Both the position numbers and the translations under genes were made by a program. A stretch of DNA of 64,000 bases from assembly GCA_011390165.1 (NCBI GenBank), contig JAABSV010000005.1, positions 1 to 64,000 on the forward strand, given 5' to 3'. Shown piece after piece: positions 46,348 through 54,677 of the stretch. The notes beneath the pieces were generated by a model. It did no database searches and was not told the origin of the DNA. It saw only the letters and a list, made by a program, of their open reading frames with translations. How positions within the stretch are numbered: position 1 is the first letter of the stretch; each line of letters begins with the position of its first letter. The DNA comes from Desulfobulbaceae bacterium. Its GTDB lineage: Bacteria > Desulfobacterota > Desulfobulbia > Desulfobulbales > Desulfocapsaceae.

Positions 46348-47547
46348 ATGACTACCACGGAACTCGCACAGGGAATTTATTCGGTCGGTGCCATCGACTG
46401 GGATGTCCGGGACTTTCACGGCTACTCCACCTACCGGGGCACCACCTACAACGCCTTTCTGATCATCGACGAGAAAATCACCCTCATTGATACGGTCAAA
46501 CGGAGCCACCTCGACCAACTGCTGCGCAACATCCGCACGATCATCGAGCCGGAAAAAATCGACTACCTGATCGTCAACCATGTGGAGATGGACCACTCCG
46601 GTTCCCTGCCGGCGATGATGGAACTGATCAAACCGGAAAAGCTCTTCTGCTCCCCCATGGGGCAGAAGGCCATCATCGAACACTTTCACCGTCCTGACTG
46701 GCCCTACGAGGTGGTCAAATCCGGCAACGAAATCAGTCTCGGTAAACGGACCATCAGTTTTCTGGAAACCAGAATGCTCCACTGGCCGGACTCGATGTTC
46801 AGCTACCTCAAGGAGGAAAAAATCCTCTTCTCCAGCGACGCCTTCGGCCAACATTTCGCCAGCAGCGAACGCTTCGATGACGAAGTCGATCTGTCGGTGG
46901 TCATGCAGGAGAGCGCCAAATATTACGCCAACATCCTCTACCCCTACTCGCCGCTGATCAGGAAACTGCTGGCCTCGGTGGCCGAGATGAATCTCGACAT
47001 CCGGATGATCGCCCCCGACCATGGGGTGATCTGGCGCAGCCACATGGAGACGATCCTTAACGCCTACGGCCGCTGGAGCCGGAACGAGGCGGAAAATCGG
47101 GCGCTGGTGATCTACGACTCGATGTGGCACTCCACCGAAGAGATGGCCCATGCCATCGGCGCCGGCCTGCAGGAGACCGGGGTGGGTGTGGCAATGATCA
47201 ACCTCAAGTACCACCACCGCAGCGACGTGATGACCCAGGTGCTCGGCGCCAAAGCGATTGTCATTGGTTCCTCCACCTTGAACAACGGTTTGCTGCCGCA
47301 GATGGCCGGTTTTCTCATGTACATGCGTGGCCTCAAACCGGCCGGCAAACTGGCTGCCGCCTTTGGCTCATTCGGTTGGAGCGGCGAGGCGGTGGCCCTG
47401 ATCAACAGTGCCCTGACCGACATGAAGATAGAACTGGTCGAAGAGGGGCTTCGCCACAAATACGTCCCGGATGCCGCCTGTCTGGCCGAATGTACCGCCA
47501 TGGGCAAAAGGATCGGTGCCCGGGTACTGAATGGTTCTGCTGACTGA
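46348..47547 (+). CDS. fprA: Flavodiiron protein (A-type flavoprotein, O2/NO reductase)
   Basis: Cytoplasmic enzyme reducing O2 to water and/or NO to N2O. 399 aa. The N-terminal metallo-beta-lactamase-like domain has the diiron ligands: NHVEMDHSG (HxExD), MLHWPDSM, LFSSDAFGQHF and APDHGVIW. The C-terminal flavodoxin domain starts near residue 253 with LVIYDSMWHSTEEMAHAI for FMN binding. No rubredoxin domain is fused, so an external donor is needed. The ATG at 46348 follows GGAG. First gene inside the repeat-bounded region; an unknown 160-aa gene begins 12 nt later. Confidence 0.95.
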   Translation: MTTTELAQGIYSVGAIDWDVRDFHGYSTYRGTTYNAFLIIDEKITLIDTVKRSHLDQLLRNIRTIIEPEKIDYLIVNHVEMDHSGSLPAMMELIKPEKLFCSPMGQKAIIEHFHRPDWPYEVVKSGNEISLGKRTISFLETRMLHWPDSMFSYLKEEKILFSSDAFGQHFASSERFDDEVDLSVVMQESAKYYANILYPYSPLIRKLLASVAEMNLDIRMIAPDHGVIWRSHMETILNAYGRWSRNEAENRALVIYDSMWHSTEEMAHAIGAGLQETGVGVAMINLKYHHRSDVMTQVLGAKAIVIGSSTLNNGLLPQMAGFLMYMRGLKPAGKLAAAFGSFGWSGEAVALINSALTDMKIELVEEGLRHKYVPDAACLAECTAMGKRIGARVLNGSAD

Positions 47548-47559
47548 AGAGCCCCGCCC

Positions 47560-48042
47560 ATGGAGCCTTTCGGCAAGCATCAGGTCCTCGTCGCCGGAGA
47601 ATCGTTCGACTCTTCCAGGGCCCAGGTTGAGGCATTTTTTGCCCACACCCCGCTCTTGAACTACGATAGAGTGGAAACCCCGGCGGCCGAGGCGCTGCAC
47701 GGTCCCGCCGCCGGTTTCTTTGCGGCGATCGACCGGGCAGAACGACAAAACCGCAAAGTTGCTCAGGATCTGTTTGACGAACTGACCAAAACCGGGCTGG
47801 CGGAATGCCGCGATCTGCTCCACATTGAGCAGGGCTACCGCAGCAAGACCCTGCACATCCTCAGCCATTTCCTGGATGGTTTCATCGGCATCGACTCCTC
47901 ATTCTACAATCTCCTTGATGACAGCCACTGGCTGTCGGCGGCCACTGCCGAACGGATTCGTGCCAGGCCGGAAAAATACTGGCTGATTCAGCTCAACGGC
48001 TTTACCACCTCTCCAGCCGGGGCCGGCCATCTCCATTTATGA
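47560..48042 (+). CDS. Unknown 160-aa protein downstream of the flavodiiron gene
   Basis: I do not recognise this protein. It is soluble, without signal or membrane segment. It has one Cys in GLAECRDLLHIEQGYRSKTL and a region rich in aromatic and charged residues (LDGFIGIDSSFYNLLDDSHW). The C-terminus RPEKYWLIQLNGFTTSP could be a beta strand. It starts 12 nt after the flavodiiron gene and its stop overlaps the start of the rhodanese-ferritin gene (ATGA), so all three are translated from one message. A helper or electron-transfer adaptor is conceivable but is inference. Confidence 0.7.
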   Translation: MEPFGKHQVLVAGESFDSSRAQVEAFFAHTPLLNYDRVETPAAEALHGPAAGFFAAIDRAERQNRKVAQDLFDELTKTGLAECRDLLHIEQGYRSKTLHILSHFLDGFIGIDSSFYNLLDDSHWLSAATAERIRARPEKYWLIQLNGFTTSPAGAGHLHL

Positions 48043-48899
48043 TTTCTTTCAACCTCAACCAGCACAACGCCATGATCAACTGGAACAGCCTCTTCAACCG
48101 GCAGCAGGAAATCTCCACTGAGGAGGTAAAAAATCTCCTCCATTCGCCGGCAGCCGGCAGCCACCAGCTACTCGACGTCCGCCAGCCTGCTGAATACCGG
48201 ACATTCCACCTGCCCGGCGCCCTCCTCATCCCACTCAACGACCTGGCCGAACGGCTGGCTGAACTGGATCCGGAACGGGAAACCATCGTCTACTGCCGCT
48301 CCGGAGCCCGCAGCAACGCCGCCTGCCAGATTCTCCGCGCTGAAAATTTTCGCAGCGTCCGCAACATGACCGGCGGAATCCTGCAATGGCAGGGAGAGAC
48401 GGCCATCGGTGGTGAACAACAGGGACTCGACTACTTTCTTTCCGGCAGCTACGACAACCCCTTCAGCATGGCCTACGGCATGGAATCGGGCCTGCAACAG
48501 TTCTACCAGATCCTGGCAAAACGGGCAGAAGAGCCGAAAATTGCCAGGCTACTGGAGGGTATGGCTGTTTTTGAGGAGGGGCATATGGCCAGGCTGGCCG
48601 CCCGTTACCGGAACAGCGGCGGCGAGCAGGATCTGGCCGCGCAGTCGCCGGTGCCGGAGGGAGGGCTGGGCATGGAGGATCTCCGGGAAGCCTTTGGTGA
48701 GCAGCTGCGTACCCCGGAGGCCGTCCTCCAACTGGCCATGGGCTTTGAGGCGCAGGCGTACGATCTCTACAGTCGGCTGGCCCGGGCCAAGGGGCTGCGG
48801 GAGTTTGCCCTGGAAATGGCCGCCGAAGAGCAGCAACACCTTAACCGGCTCAGCGGTGAGCTTGACCGACTACTGACAGAAGAGTCGACCAGGGCGTGA
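48039..48899 (+). CDS. Rhodanese-ferritin-like (rubrerythrin-type) fusion protein
   Basis: 286 aa. Residues ~25-125 form a rhodanese domain: LLDVRQPAEYRTFHLPGAL, and active-site loop IVYCRSGARSNAA with catalytic Cys. Residues ~140-280 form a ferritin-like diiron helix bundle: AYGMESGLQQFYQ, FEEGHMARL, GFEAQAYDLY and AAEEQQHLNRL supply the Glu and ExxH ligands. There is no rubredoxin domain. A sulfur-carrier domain joined to a peroxidase-type centre suggests handling of persulfide and oxidative stress (inference). Start is ATG 48039, overlapping the previous stop; ATG 48072 is an alternative. Next gene begins ~60 nt on. Confidence 0.85.
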   Translation: MISFNLNQHNAMINWNSLFNRQQEISTEEVKNLLHSPAAGSHQLLDVRQPAEYRTFHLPGALLIPLNDLAERLAELDPERETIVYCRSGARSNAACQILRAENFRSVRNMTGGILQWQGETAIGGEQQGLDYFLSGSYDNPFSMAYGMESGLQQFYQILAKRAEEPKIARLLEGMAVFEEGHMARLAARYRNSGGEQDLAAQSPVPEGGLGMEDLREAFGEQLRTPEAVLQLAMGFEAQAYDLYSRLARAKGLREFALEMAAEEQQHLNRLSGELDRLLTEESTRA

Positions 48900-48961
48900 C
48901 CCGGGAGCTGTCCCCCGGCCGCGACTACCCCGACAACAACCCTTATTGCCATGGAGAGGAT

Positions 48962-50122
48962 ATGAGCATTTTCATCTATACCGCCGCCGAGCTCTACGGT
49001 TGGCTTACCCAGCGCCAACCGATGCTCGTCCTGGATGTCCGCAACAAGGTCGATTTTGCCCGCTTCCAGGTGGAGTCGCCCTACCCGTTCAGCCTGATGA
49101 ACATCTCCTATTTTGATTTCATGGAGATCGAGGATGAGTGTGTGGCACAACTCCCCCGGGGTCTGCCGATCCGGGTGGTCTGTGCCAAGGAGGGTTCGGC
49201 CAAGTTCGTCGCTGAAATCCTTGACCGGCACGGCTTTGCCGATATTGGCTATCTGGCCGGCGGCATCAAGTCCTGGGGCAACCTGCTGGTGCCGAAGCTG
49301 CTCAACCCGGGTGAACAGTACCAGTTGTACCAGTTCATCCGCCCCGGCAAGGCCTCCTGCAGCTACGGACTGCAGAGTGGCGTTGAGATGATGTTCTTCG
49401 ATCCCTCCCGGGCCACCGATTTCTATCTCGATTTCACCAGGGCTCAGGGCTGCCGCCTGCACGCCACCCTGGAGACCCATCTCCAGGCCGACTACATCGC
49501 CGGCAGCCGCATCCTCGCTGAAAAAAGCGGTGCTCAATTTTACGCCAACTCCGGCGATTTTTCCGGCGCCAAGATCACCTACCACCCGCTCACCGATGGC
49601 GAGGAGATTCTCTTCTCCCAGCCCGGACCGCCGGTCAAGGCGATCTTCACCCCCGGCCACACCCCGGGCAGCACCAGCTACCTGGTTGACAACCGCTTTC
49701 TGATCACCGGCGATACCCTCTTCATCCAGTCCATCGGCCGACCGGACCTGGGTGGCCAGGTGGAAGCCTGGTCCGATACCCTCTTTGAGACGCTCCAGAA
49801 GATCAAGGGGATGGCCGGCAAACTGATCATCCTTCCCGGCCACTACATGAATTGGCAAGAGGCCGGCAGTGACCTGACCTTCGCCGCCAGCCTGAGCAAC
49901 ACCCTGGAGCACAACCGGGAAATATTCTCCATTGCCGACAAACCTGGTTTCCTTGCCTTTATCAAAGGAAATATGCGGCAGCAACCGGCAGAATACGCCA
50001 CCATCCGGCTGATCAACGCCAACCTTGAGCAGGTTGATAACGACAAGGCGGAGGAACTCGACCTCGGCAAGAACGAATGTGCCGCCACCGCCTACGCCGC
50101 CCGGCAGCAGACCAATGGCTGA
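48962..50122 (+). CDS. Rhodanese-metallo-beta-lactamase fusion, persulfide dioxygenase-like
   Basis: 386 aa. The N-terminal rhodanese-like domain (~1-105) has MLVLDVRNKVDFARFQVE and Cys loop VVCAKEGSAK. The C-terminal MBL domain resembles ETHE1-type persulfide dioxygenases. The usual HxHxDH reads THLQADY, so the second His is Gln and the last is Tyr. The single iron of ETHE1 is held by the first His, a later His (here TPGHTPGS) and Asp (ITGDTLF), all present, so a mononuclear iron site is plausible. AGAGGAT precedes ATG 48962. It likely clears glutathione- or protein-persulfides, in line with its neighbours. Confidence 0.85.
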   Translation: MSIFIYTAAELYGWLTQRQPMLVLDVRNKVDFARFQVESPYPFSLMNISYFDFMEIEDECVAQLPRGLPIRVVCAKEGSAKFVAEILDRHGFADIGYLAGGIKSWGNLLVPKLLNPGEQYQLYQFIRPGKASCSYGLQSGVEMMFFDPSRATDFYLDFTRAQGCRLHATLETHLQADYIAGSRILAEKSGAQFYANSGDFSGAKITYHPLTDGEEILFSQPGPPVKAIFTPGHTPGSTSYLVDNRFLITGDTLFIQSIGRPDLGGQVEAWSDTLFETLQKIKGMAGKLIILPGHYMNWQEAGSDLTFAASLSNTLEHNREIFSIADKPGFLAFIKGNMRQQPAEYATIRLINANLEQVDNDKAEELDLGKNECAATAYAARQQTNG

Positions 50123-50152
50123 GCGACAGCCCCCCGGAGGAAAGGCCGCCGG

Positions 50153-50968
50153 TTGCTAGTCGGCCCGGCGATGGCACCCATTTACCCTGACTACCAGGAC
50201 GAACCGGAACCGCTCTTCCTGCCCCTCACGGAAGAGCGGGCCGCCTCCTTGTACGCCCTGGAGATGGACGGCTTCACCGATGACCTCCCTTTTTACCGGC
50301 GCTGGTTGCCGGCAAGGGGAGAACTGCTCGAATTGGGTTGCGGGACCGGGCGGCTGGCCGCCGCTCTGGCCGGACCGGCGCGAAGGGTGACCGGTGTCGA
50401 CATCTCGCTGCCGATGCTCGATCTGGCCCGCCGGCGGCGCACACCCTCTCTTCACCTGGTCTGCGCCGACCTGCTCGCCCCGCCCCTCTCCGGCAGCTTC
50501 ACCGCCATACTGATAGCCTACAACACCCTCAATCTTCTCACCTCAAAAGAGGCGGTCCGCCGCTGCCTGCGCCACTGTCACTCGCTTCTCGTCGCCGGTG
50601 GCCTGCTCCTCTGCCAGTTCCACCAGGTCGGTTGCCCGACCATCCGGCGACAGGGGAAAATCTTCCAGTTCCAGATCCTTGCCCGGCCACAGGGAGGTCG
50701 GATCATAAAGGAGGTGCTCCGCGAGCAGCTGCCGGCCACCGCCGCAATCAACATCGAAGAACGCTATCGGATCCGCCCGGAAGGTTCAGCAGGTGCATTT
50801 GAGGACCTTTCCCGCCACACCACCCTCCTCGGTCTGCCCGCCGCTACCTGGCTGGAGCTCTTCGCCGCTGCCGGTTTCAGCGAGCGGGGTCGCTACGGCA
50901 GCTACCAGCTTACCCCCTGGGCAGAACCAGACAACATGGTCCTGGCGGTATTCAGCGCACAAAAATAG
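50153..50968 (+). CDS. Class I SAM-dependent methyltransferase
   Basis: 271 aa. Motif I is LLELGCGTGRLAAALAG, followed by VTGVDISLPMLDLARR (acidic SAM-ribose contact) and LVCADLLAPPL. The rest fits a generic small-molecule methyltransferase; there is no clue to the substrate. Start: TTG 50153 lies 12 nt after GGAGG, while ATG 50171 has no site. It follows the rhodanese-MBL gene by 30 nt and precedes the hcp promoter region. Confidence 0.8.
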   Translation: MLVGPAMAPIYPDYQDEPEPLFLPLTEERAASLYALEMDGFTDDLPFYRRWLPARGELLELGCGTGRLAAALAGPARRVTGVDISLPMLDLARRRRTPSLHLVCADLLAPPLSGSFTAILIAYNTLNLLTSKEAVRRCLRHCHSLLVAGGLLLCQFHQVGCPTIRRQGKIFQFQILARPQGGRIIKEVLREQLPATAAINIEERYRIRPEGSAGAFEDLSRHTTLLGLPAATWLELFAAAGFSERGRYGSYQLTPWAEPDNMVLAVFSAQK

Positions 50969-50986
50969 TCAGTTTTCTCCTCCCTT

Positions 50987-51000
50987 TTGACCTGGGTCAA
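50987..51000. promoter_or_regulatory. HcpR-like operator upstream of hcp
   Basis: TTGACC-TG-GGTCAA is a perfect palindrome of CRP/FNR-type architecture, 158 bp before the hcp ATG. It closely resembles the HcpR signal described in Desulfovibrio and relatives, where HcpR controls hcp and its Fe-S partner in response to nitrosative stress. The match is by recollection of that motif, not by a search. Confidence 0.7.
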
Positions 51001-51157
51001 GGAGTAGCTGCCCCTCTTCGGCTATTCTGCCCTCAACAGCAACCGGAATCGGGCAGCGCAGGCAAACTGGCGGCACATTGGCCTCCTTGGCTGCCCGACC
51101 GATCCACCATCACCGTAGCCGCACAGCGGAGACGGAAACCAACCCAGGAGGAATACC

Positions 51158-52792
51158 ATGTTTTGTAATCAATGCGAACAGACCGCCAAAGGCATCGGCT
51201 GCACCAAAATCGGCGTTTGCGGCAAGAGCGAAGATGTTGCCGCCCTGCAGGATCTGCTTACCCATGCGGTACAGGGGCTCTCCCTGGTTGCCGATGCCGG
51301 CCGTCGGGTGGGGCTTGTCGACCAGGAAGTGGACCGCTTCACCTGTGAAGCGATCTTCGCTTGCCTGACCAACGTCGACTTTGACCCGCTCCGTTTCCAG
51401 GTTTGGATCAACAAAACGGTTGAACTCCGTCAAGACTTACGTCTGCGGGTTGAGCAGGCCGGCGGCACGACCGACACCACCACCCCGGCCGCCACCTTCG
51501 TCCCCGCCGCCAACCTCCAGGGTCTGGTTGCCCAGGGAGAGGCCCTCGACTTCATGAACAGCCTCGACAGCAACGAGGACCTCCGTTCCCTGAAGCAGAT
51601 CACCGTCTACGGCCTGCGTGGCCTGGCTGCCTATGCCGACCATGCGGCCATCCTCGGTCAGGAGGATGAGACAATCTACGCCTTCATCCATCGGGCAATG
51701 GCCGAGCTGACCCGCAGCGGTCAGGGGCTGGAACAATTGGTGGCCCTCGTCCTCGAGTGCGGTACGGTCAACCTCAAGGCGATGGAGCTGCTTGATGCCG
51801 GCAATACCGGCAAATACGGCCACCCCACCCCCACCGAAGTGCCCCTGGGGGCCAAAGCCGGTAAGGCGATCCTGATCACCGGCCACGACCTGCGCGATCT
51901 CGATCTGCTCCTTCAGCAGACTGCCGGCAAGGGGATCAACGTCTACACCCATGGCGAGATGCTCCCCTGCCACGCCTATCCGGAGTTGAAAAAACACCCC
52001 CACTTCATTGGCCACTACGGCACCGCCTGGCAGAATCAGGCCAAGGAGTTCCCGGAATTTCCAGGGGCTATCCTCTTCACCACCAACTGCATCCAGAAAC
52101 CGGCCGACGGCTATAAGGACCGGGTCTTCACCACCGGCCTGGTCGGCTGGCCCGGCCTGGTCCATATCGGTCCCGACAAGGACTTCAGCCCGGTGATTGC
52201 CTGCGCTCTGGCGATGCCCGGCTTCACCGCCGACACCGACAAGGGCAGCGTCCTCACCGGTTTTGCCCGCAACACCGTCCTCGGGGTTGCTGACAAGGTG
52301 ATCGAGGCGGTGAAGAGCAAGGCAATCCGCCACTTCTTCCTGGTCGGTGGCTGCGACGGGGCCAAACCCGGCCGCAACTACTACACTGAATTCGTCGAAA
52401 AGGTGCCCGCCGACTGCATGATCCTCACCTTGGCCTGCGGTAAATTCCGTTTCTTTGACAAGAAACTGGGCGATATCGGTGGTATTCCCCGTCTGCTTGA
52501 TGTCGGCCAGTGCAACGATGCCTACTCGGCGATCCAGATTGCCGTGGCTCTGGCTGGTGCCTTCGACTGCGAAGTGAACGACCTGCCCCTGTCAATGGTG
52601 CTCTCCTGGTACGAGCAGAAGGCAGTGGTTATTCTCCTCACCCTGTTCAGCCTCGGGATCAAGGATATCCGTCTCGGACCGTCGCTGCCGGCCTTCATCT
52701 CTCCGAACGTCCTCAACGTACTGGTGGAGAATTTTGCCTGCAAACCGATTGCCGCCACCCCGGAAGAGGATATCCAGACGATCCTCGGCTAG
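51158..52792 (+). CDS. hcp: Hybrid cluster protein (hydroxylamine/NO reductase)
   Basis: 544 aa, cytoplasmic. The N-terminal cysteines are spaced CxxCx8Cx5C (CNQCEQTAKGIGCTKIGVCG). This is the class I pattern of Desulfovibrio-type Hcp, which binds a [4Fe-4S] cluster, unlike the wider enterobacterial spacing. Hybrid-cluster ligands are visible in THGEMLPCHAYPEL, FTTNCIQKP, LVGGCDGAKPGRNYY and LACGKFRF. Reduces NO to N2O in E. coli and hydroxylamine in vitro. AGGAGG precedes the ATG. An HcpR-like palindrome lies upstream; the Fe-S partner gene lies downstream after a strong hairpin. Confidence 0.96.
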   Translation: MFCNQCEQTAKGIGCTKIGVCGKSEDVAALQDLLTHAVQGLSLVADAGRRVGLVDQEVDRFTCEAIFACLTNVDFDPLRFQVWINKTVELRQDLRLRVEQAGGTTDTTTPAATFVPAANLQGLVAQGEALDFMNSLDSNEDLRSLKQITVYGLRGLAAYADHAAILGQEDETIYAFIHRAMAELTRSGQGLEQLVALVLECGTVNLKAMELLDAGNTGKYGHPTPTEVPLGAKAGKAILITGHDLRDLDLLLQQTAGKGINVYTHGEMLPCHAYPELKKHPHFIGHYGTAWQNQAKEFPEFPGAILFTTNCIQKPADGYKDRVFTTGLVGWPGLVHIGPDKDFSPVIACALAMPGFTADTDKGSVLTGFARNTVLGVADKVIEAVKSKAIRHFFLVGGCDGAKPGRNYYTEFVEKVPADCMILTLACGKFRFFDKKLGDIGGIPRLLDVGQCNDAYSAIQIAVALAGAFDCEVNDLPLSMVLSWYEQKAVVILLTLFSLGIKDIRLGPSLPAFISPNVLNVLVENFACKPIAATPEEDIQTILG

Positions 52793-52830
52793 TACCTGAC
52801 GAAAACAACTGCCCAGCAGCAAGGGAGACG

Positions 52831-52857
52831 GGGCGGTGGAGAGGACCTCCACCGCCC
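52831..52857 (+). other. Strong hairpin between hcp and its Fe-S partner
   Basis: GGGCGGTGGAG and CTCCACCGCCC form a perfect 11-bp GC-rich stem around a five-base loop, 38 nt past hcp and 19 nt before the next ATG. It lacks a T tract, so it more likely stabilises the hcp mRNA or limits downstream expression than terminates fully. Confidence 0.75.
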
Positions 52858-52876
52858 TGGCAAGAAAGGAGATAGT

Positions 52877-53659
52877 ATGAAAACCATGCGCAAGATTATC
52901 GAAATCAACGAAGAACTATGTGACGGCTGTGGTCAGTGCGTCCCCGACTGTGCCGAAGGTTCGCTGAAAATCATCGACGGCAAGGCCCGACTGGTTGCCG
53001 ACAAGCTGTGTGACGGACTTGGCGCCTGCCTCGGTGCCTGCCCCACCGGCGCCCTGCAAATCGTCGAACGGGAGGCGGAAGAGTTCGACGAAGAGGCAGT
53101 CGAGGCCTTTCTTGCCGCTGAAAAGAAGGAGCAACCGAGCCACCAGCCCGCCTCGGGCGCCTCGGCCGCACCGGCCGGCACTGGCTGCCCCTCGGCCCGT
53201 CTGCACAGTTTCCCGGCGGCCGGCAGCGGCGGCGGTTGCCAAGGGGCCAATCTGCCGCGACAGCAGCAGGCAGACAGTGCTTCAGCCCTCAGCCACTGGC
53301 CGGTACAGATCCGCCTGGTTCCGGCCCATGCCCCTTTCCTGCGCAACGCCGATCTGCTGGTGGCCGCCGACTGTACCGCCGTGGCGGCGCGAAATTTTCA
53401 GGAACGCTATCTGGAGGGAAAAGCGGTACTGATGGGCTGCCCAAAATTTGACGACGGCGAGGCCTACATCCAGCGCTTTGCCGAAATCATCACCACCAGC
53501 GACCTCAACAGCCTGACCATTCTGATCATGGAGGTGCCCTGCTGCAGCGCCATGACCATGTTGGTCAGTAAGGCGATGGAGCGGGCAGGCAGGAAGATGC
53601 CGGTGGAGGAGATCACCATCTCGATACGCGGCGAAGAGTTGTCCCGGCGGACCTGGTAG
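52877..53659 (+). CDS. Hcp-associated ferredoxin-like iron-sulfur protein
   Basis: 260 aa. The N-terminal ferredoxin domain has CDGCGQCVPDC for one cluster and CDGLGACLGACP, where Leu replaces the second Cys, for another. A Pro/Ser/Gly-rich linker follows (~80-145) with the CPSARLHSF motif seen in this family. The C-terminal domain includes LVAADCTAVAARNFQERYL, VLMGCPKFDD and MEVPCCSAM, with several Cys probably binding a further cluster. Proteins of this type sit beside hcp in many anaerobes and probably supply its electrons. AAAGGAG precedes the ATG. Confidence 0.9.
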   Translation: MKTMRKIIEINEELCDGCGQCVPDCAEGSLKIIDGKARLVADKLCDGLGACLGACPTGALQIVEREAEEFDEEAVEAFLAAEKKEQPSHQPASGASAAPAGTGCPSARLHSFPAAGSGGGCQGANLPRQQQADSASALSHWPVQIRLVPAHAPFLRNADLLVAADCTAVAARNFQERYLEGKAVLMGCPKFDDGEAYIQRFAEIITTSDLNSLTILIMEVPCCSAMTMLVSKAMERAGRKMPVEEITISIRGEELSRRTW

Positions 53660-53726
53660 GGATTGCCATCGGCGCGACACGGCGGCAGCGACCCGCCGTC
53701 GGTTGGTCCCTGCCAGCGCTTGCTGC

Positions 53727-54401
53727 TCAGGGACGTGCAGGCGGCTGTGGCCAGTGCAGGCGGATACCGCCGGGGGACTCCGACACCCCGACGCCCAGCT
53801 GCTGGAGGAGTTGAAAGAGCGGTCGACCAAAGAGAAAGAGCTCCTCACCCCGGCTGAGGCCGCTTTCGGCAATCAGTTCTGCCCGAAAACGGAGATCTTC
53901 CTCGGCCAGCCTGGCCAGCCGCAGGCGGAGAGCCGCCCCCACCGCCGCCTCTCCCTGCAGCACGAGGGCAAGGTCATCGGCGGGGCAGAGTCTCTGGTGA
54001 TCGGCAATCCTTGCCTGCATCGCCTGGTCGGCGGCGACAATGGTCTGCCGGTCAAGGGTGTCCTTTTCCACCAGTTGGAGAATCTCCCTGGTATCCCAGC
54101 ATTTGAGCCGCCGACAGGCCAGAGGGCGGTTTAGATAGATGGTGCAGCCCCCCTCCGGCGAGAGGAAAAGGCACTCCCAACTGCCCGTCTTGCCGGCGAT
54201 CTTCACCAACTCCACCCCTGCCGGCTGGATCGTCCCGGAGATGGGGTTGTGCACCGGTTCCCCGCGCCGGATGGTGATCAGTTGCGACCATAAGAGCCAC
54301 CCGTCACGGAGCAGCCCGAGATCGGCATGGTGCAGGGCCGGCCCCCCCTGCCGACAGCAGCGGCCACAGCGGCGGCAGCTTGTCTGGCCACTCTCCTTCA
54401 T
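53727..54401 (-). CDS. YkgJ-family Cys-cluster protein
   Basis: 224 aa. N-terminal SCRRCGRCCRQGGPALHHAD and later CLFLSPEGGCTIYLNRPLAC give the Cys pattern of the YkgJ/Fe-S-zinc cluster family. Functions are poorly known; members are thought to bind zinc or an Fe-S cluster. ATG 54401 follows GGAGGGAG. It is on the opposite strand to its neighbours and converges with the Hcp partner gene; a downstream stretch holds mostly helical, Leu-rich sequence. Confidence 0.78.
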   Translation of the reverse strand: MKESGQTSCRRCGRCCRQGGPALHHADLGLLRDGWLLWSQLITIRRGEPVHNPISGTIQPAGVELVKIAGKTGSWECLFLSPEGGCTIYLNRPLACRRLKCWDTREILQLVEKDTLDRQTIVAADQAMQARIADHQRLCPADDLALVLQGEAAVGAALRLRLARLAEEDLRFRAELIAESGLSRGEELFLFGRPLFQLLQQLGVGVSESPGGIRLHWPQPPARP

Positions 54402-54677
54402 CCTACTCCCTCCTTCTTCGGGCTGTGGCCACGCAGTCTGGGCTCCCGGCGGCACACGATGCTCTCCTGCCGCCACCAGCACAACTCTTTTTTGCCGGAA
54501 GCTCAAAAACGGCTGAAGCCACCATGGCTGGAAGCCGAAAATCACCGCACTGTCGCAGCCGGCGGCGGGAAAACTTCTGTTGTGAAAGGCTGCCGTTTCC
54601 GGTACTGTTGCCGCTGTCACCCGCCGGCTGGTCAGCCCACAGGCAGCCGGCTGCCAATTGAGACAGCGTGGAACAGC

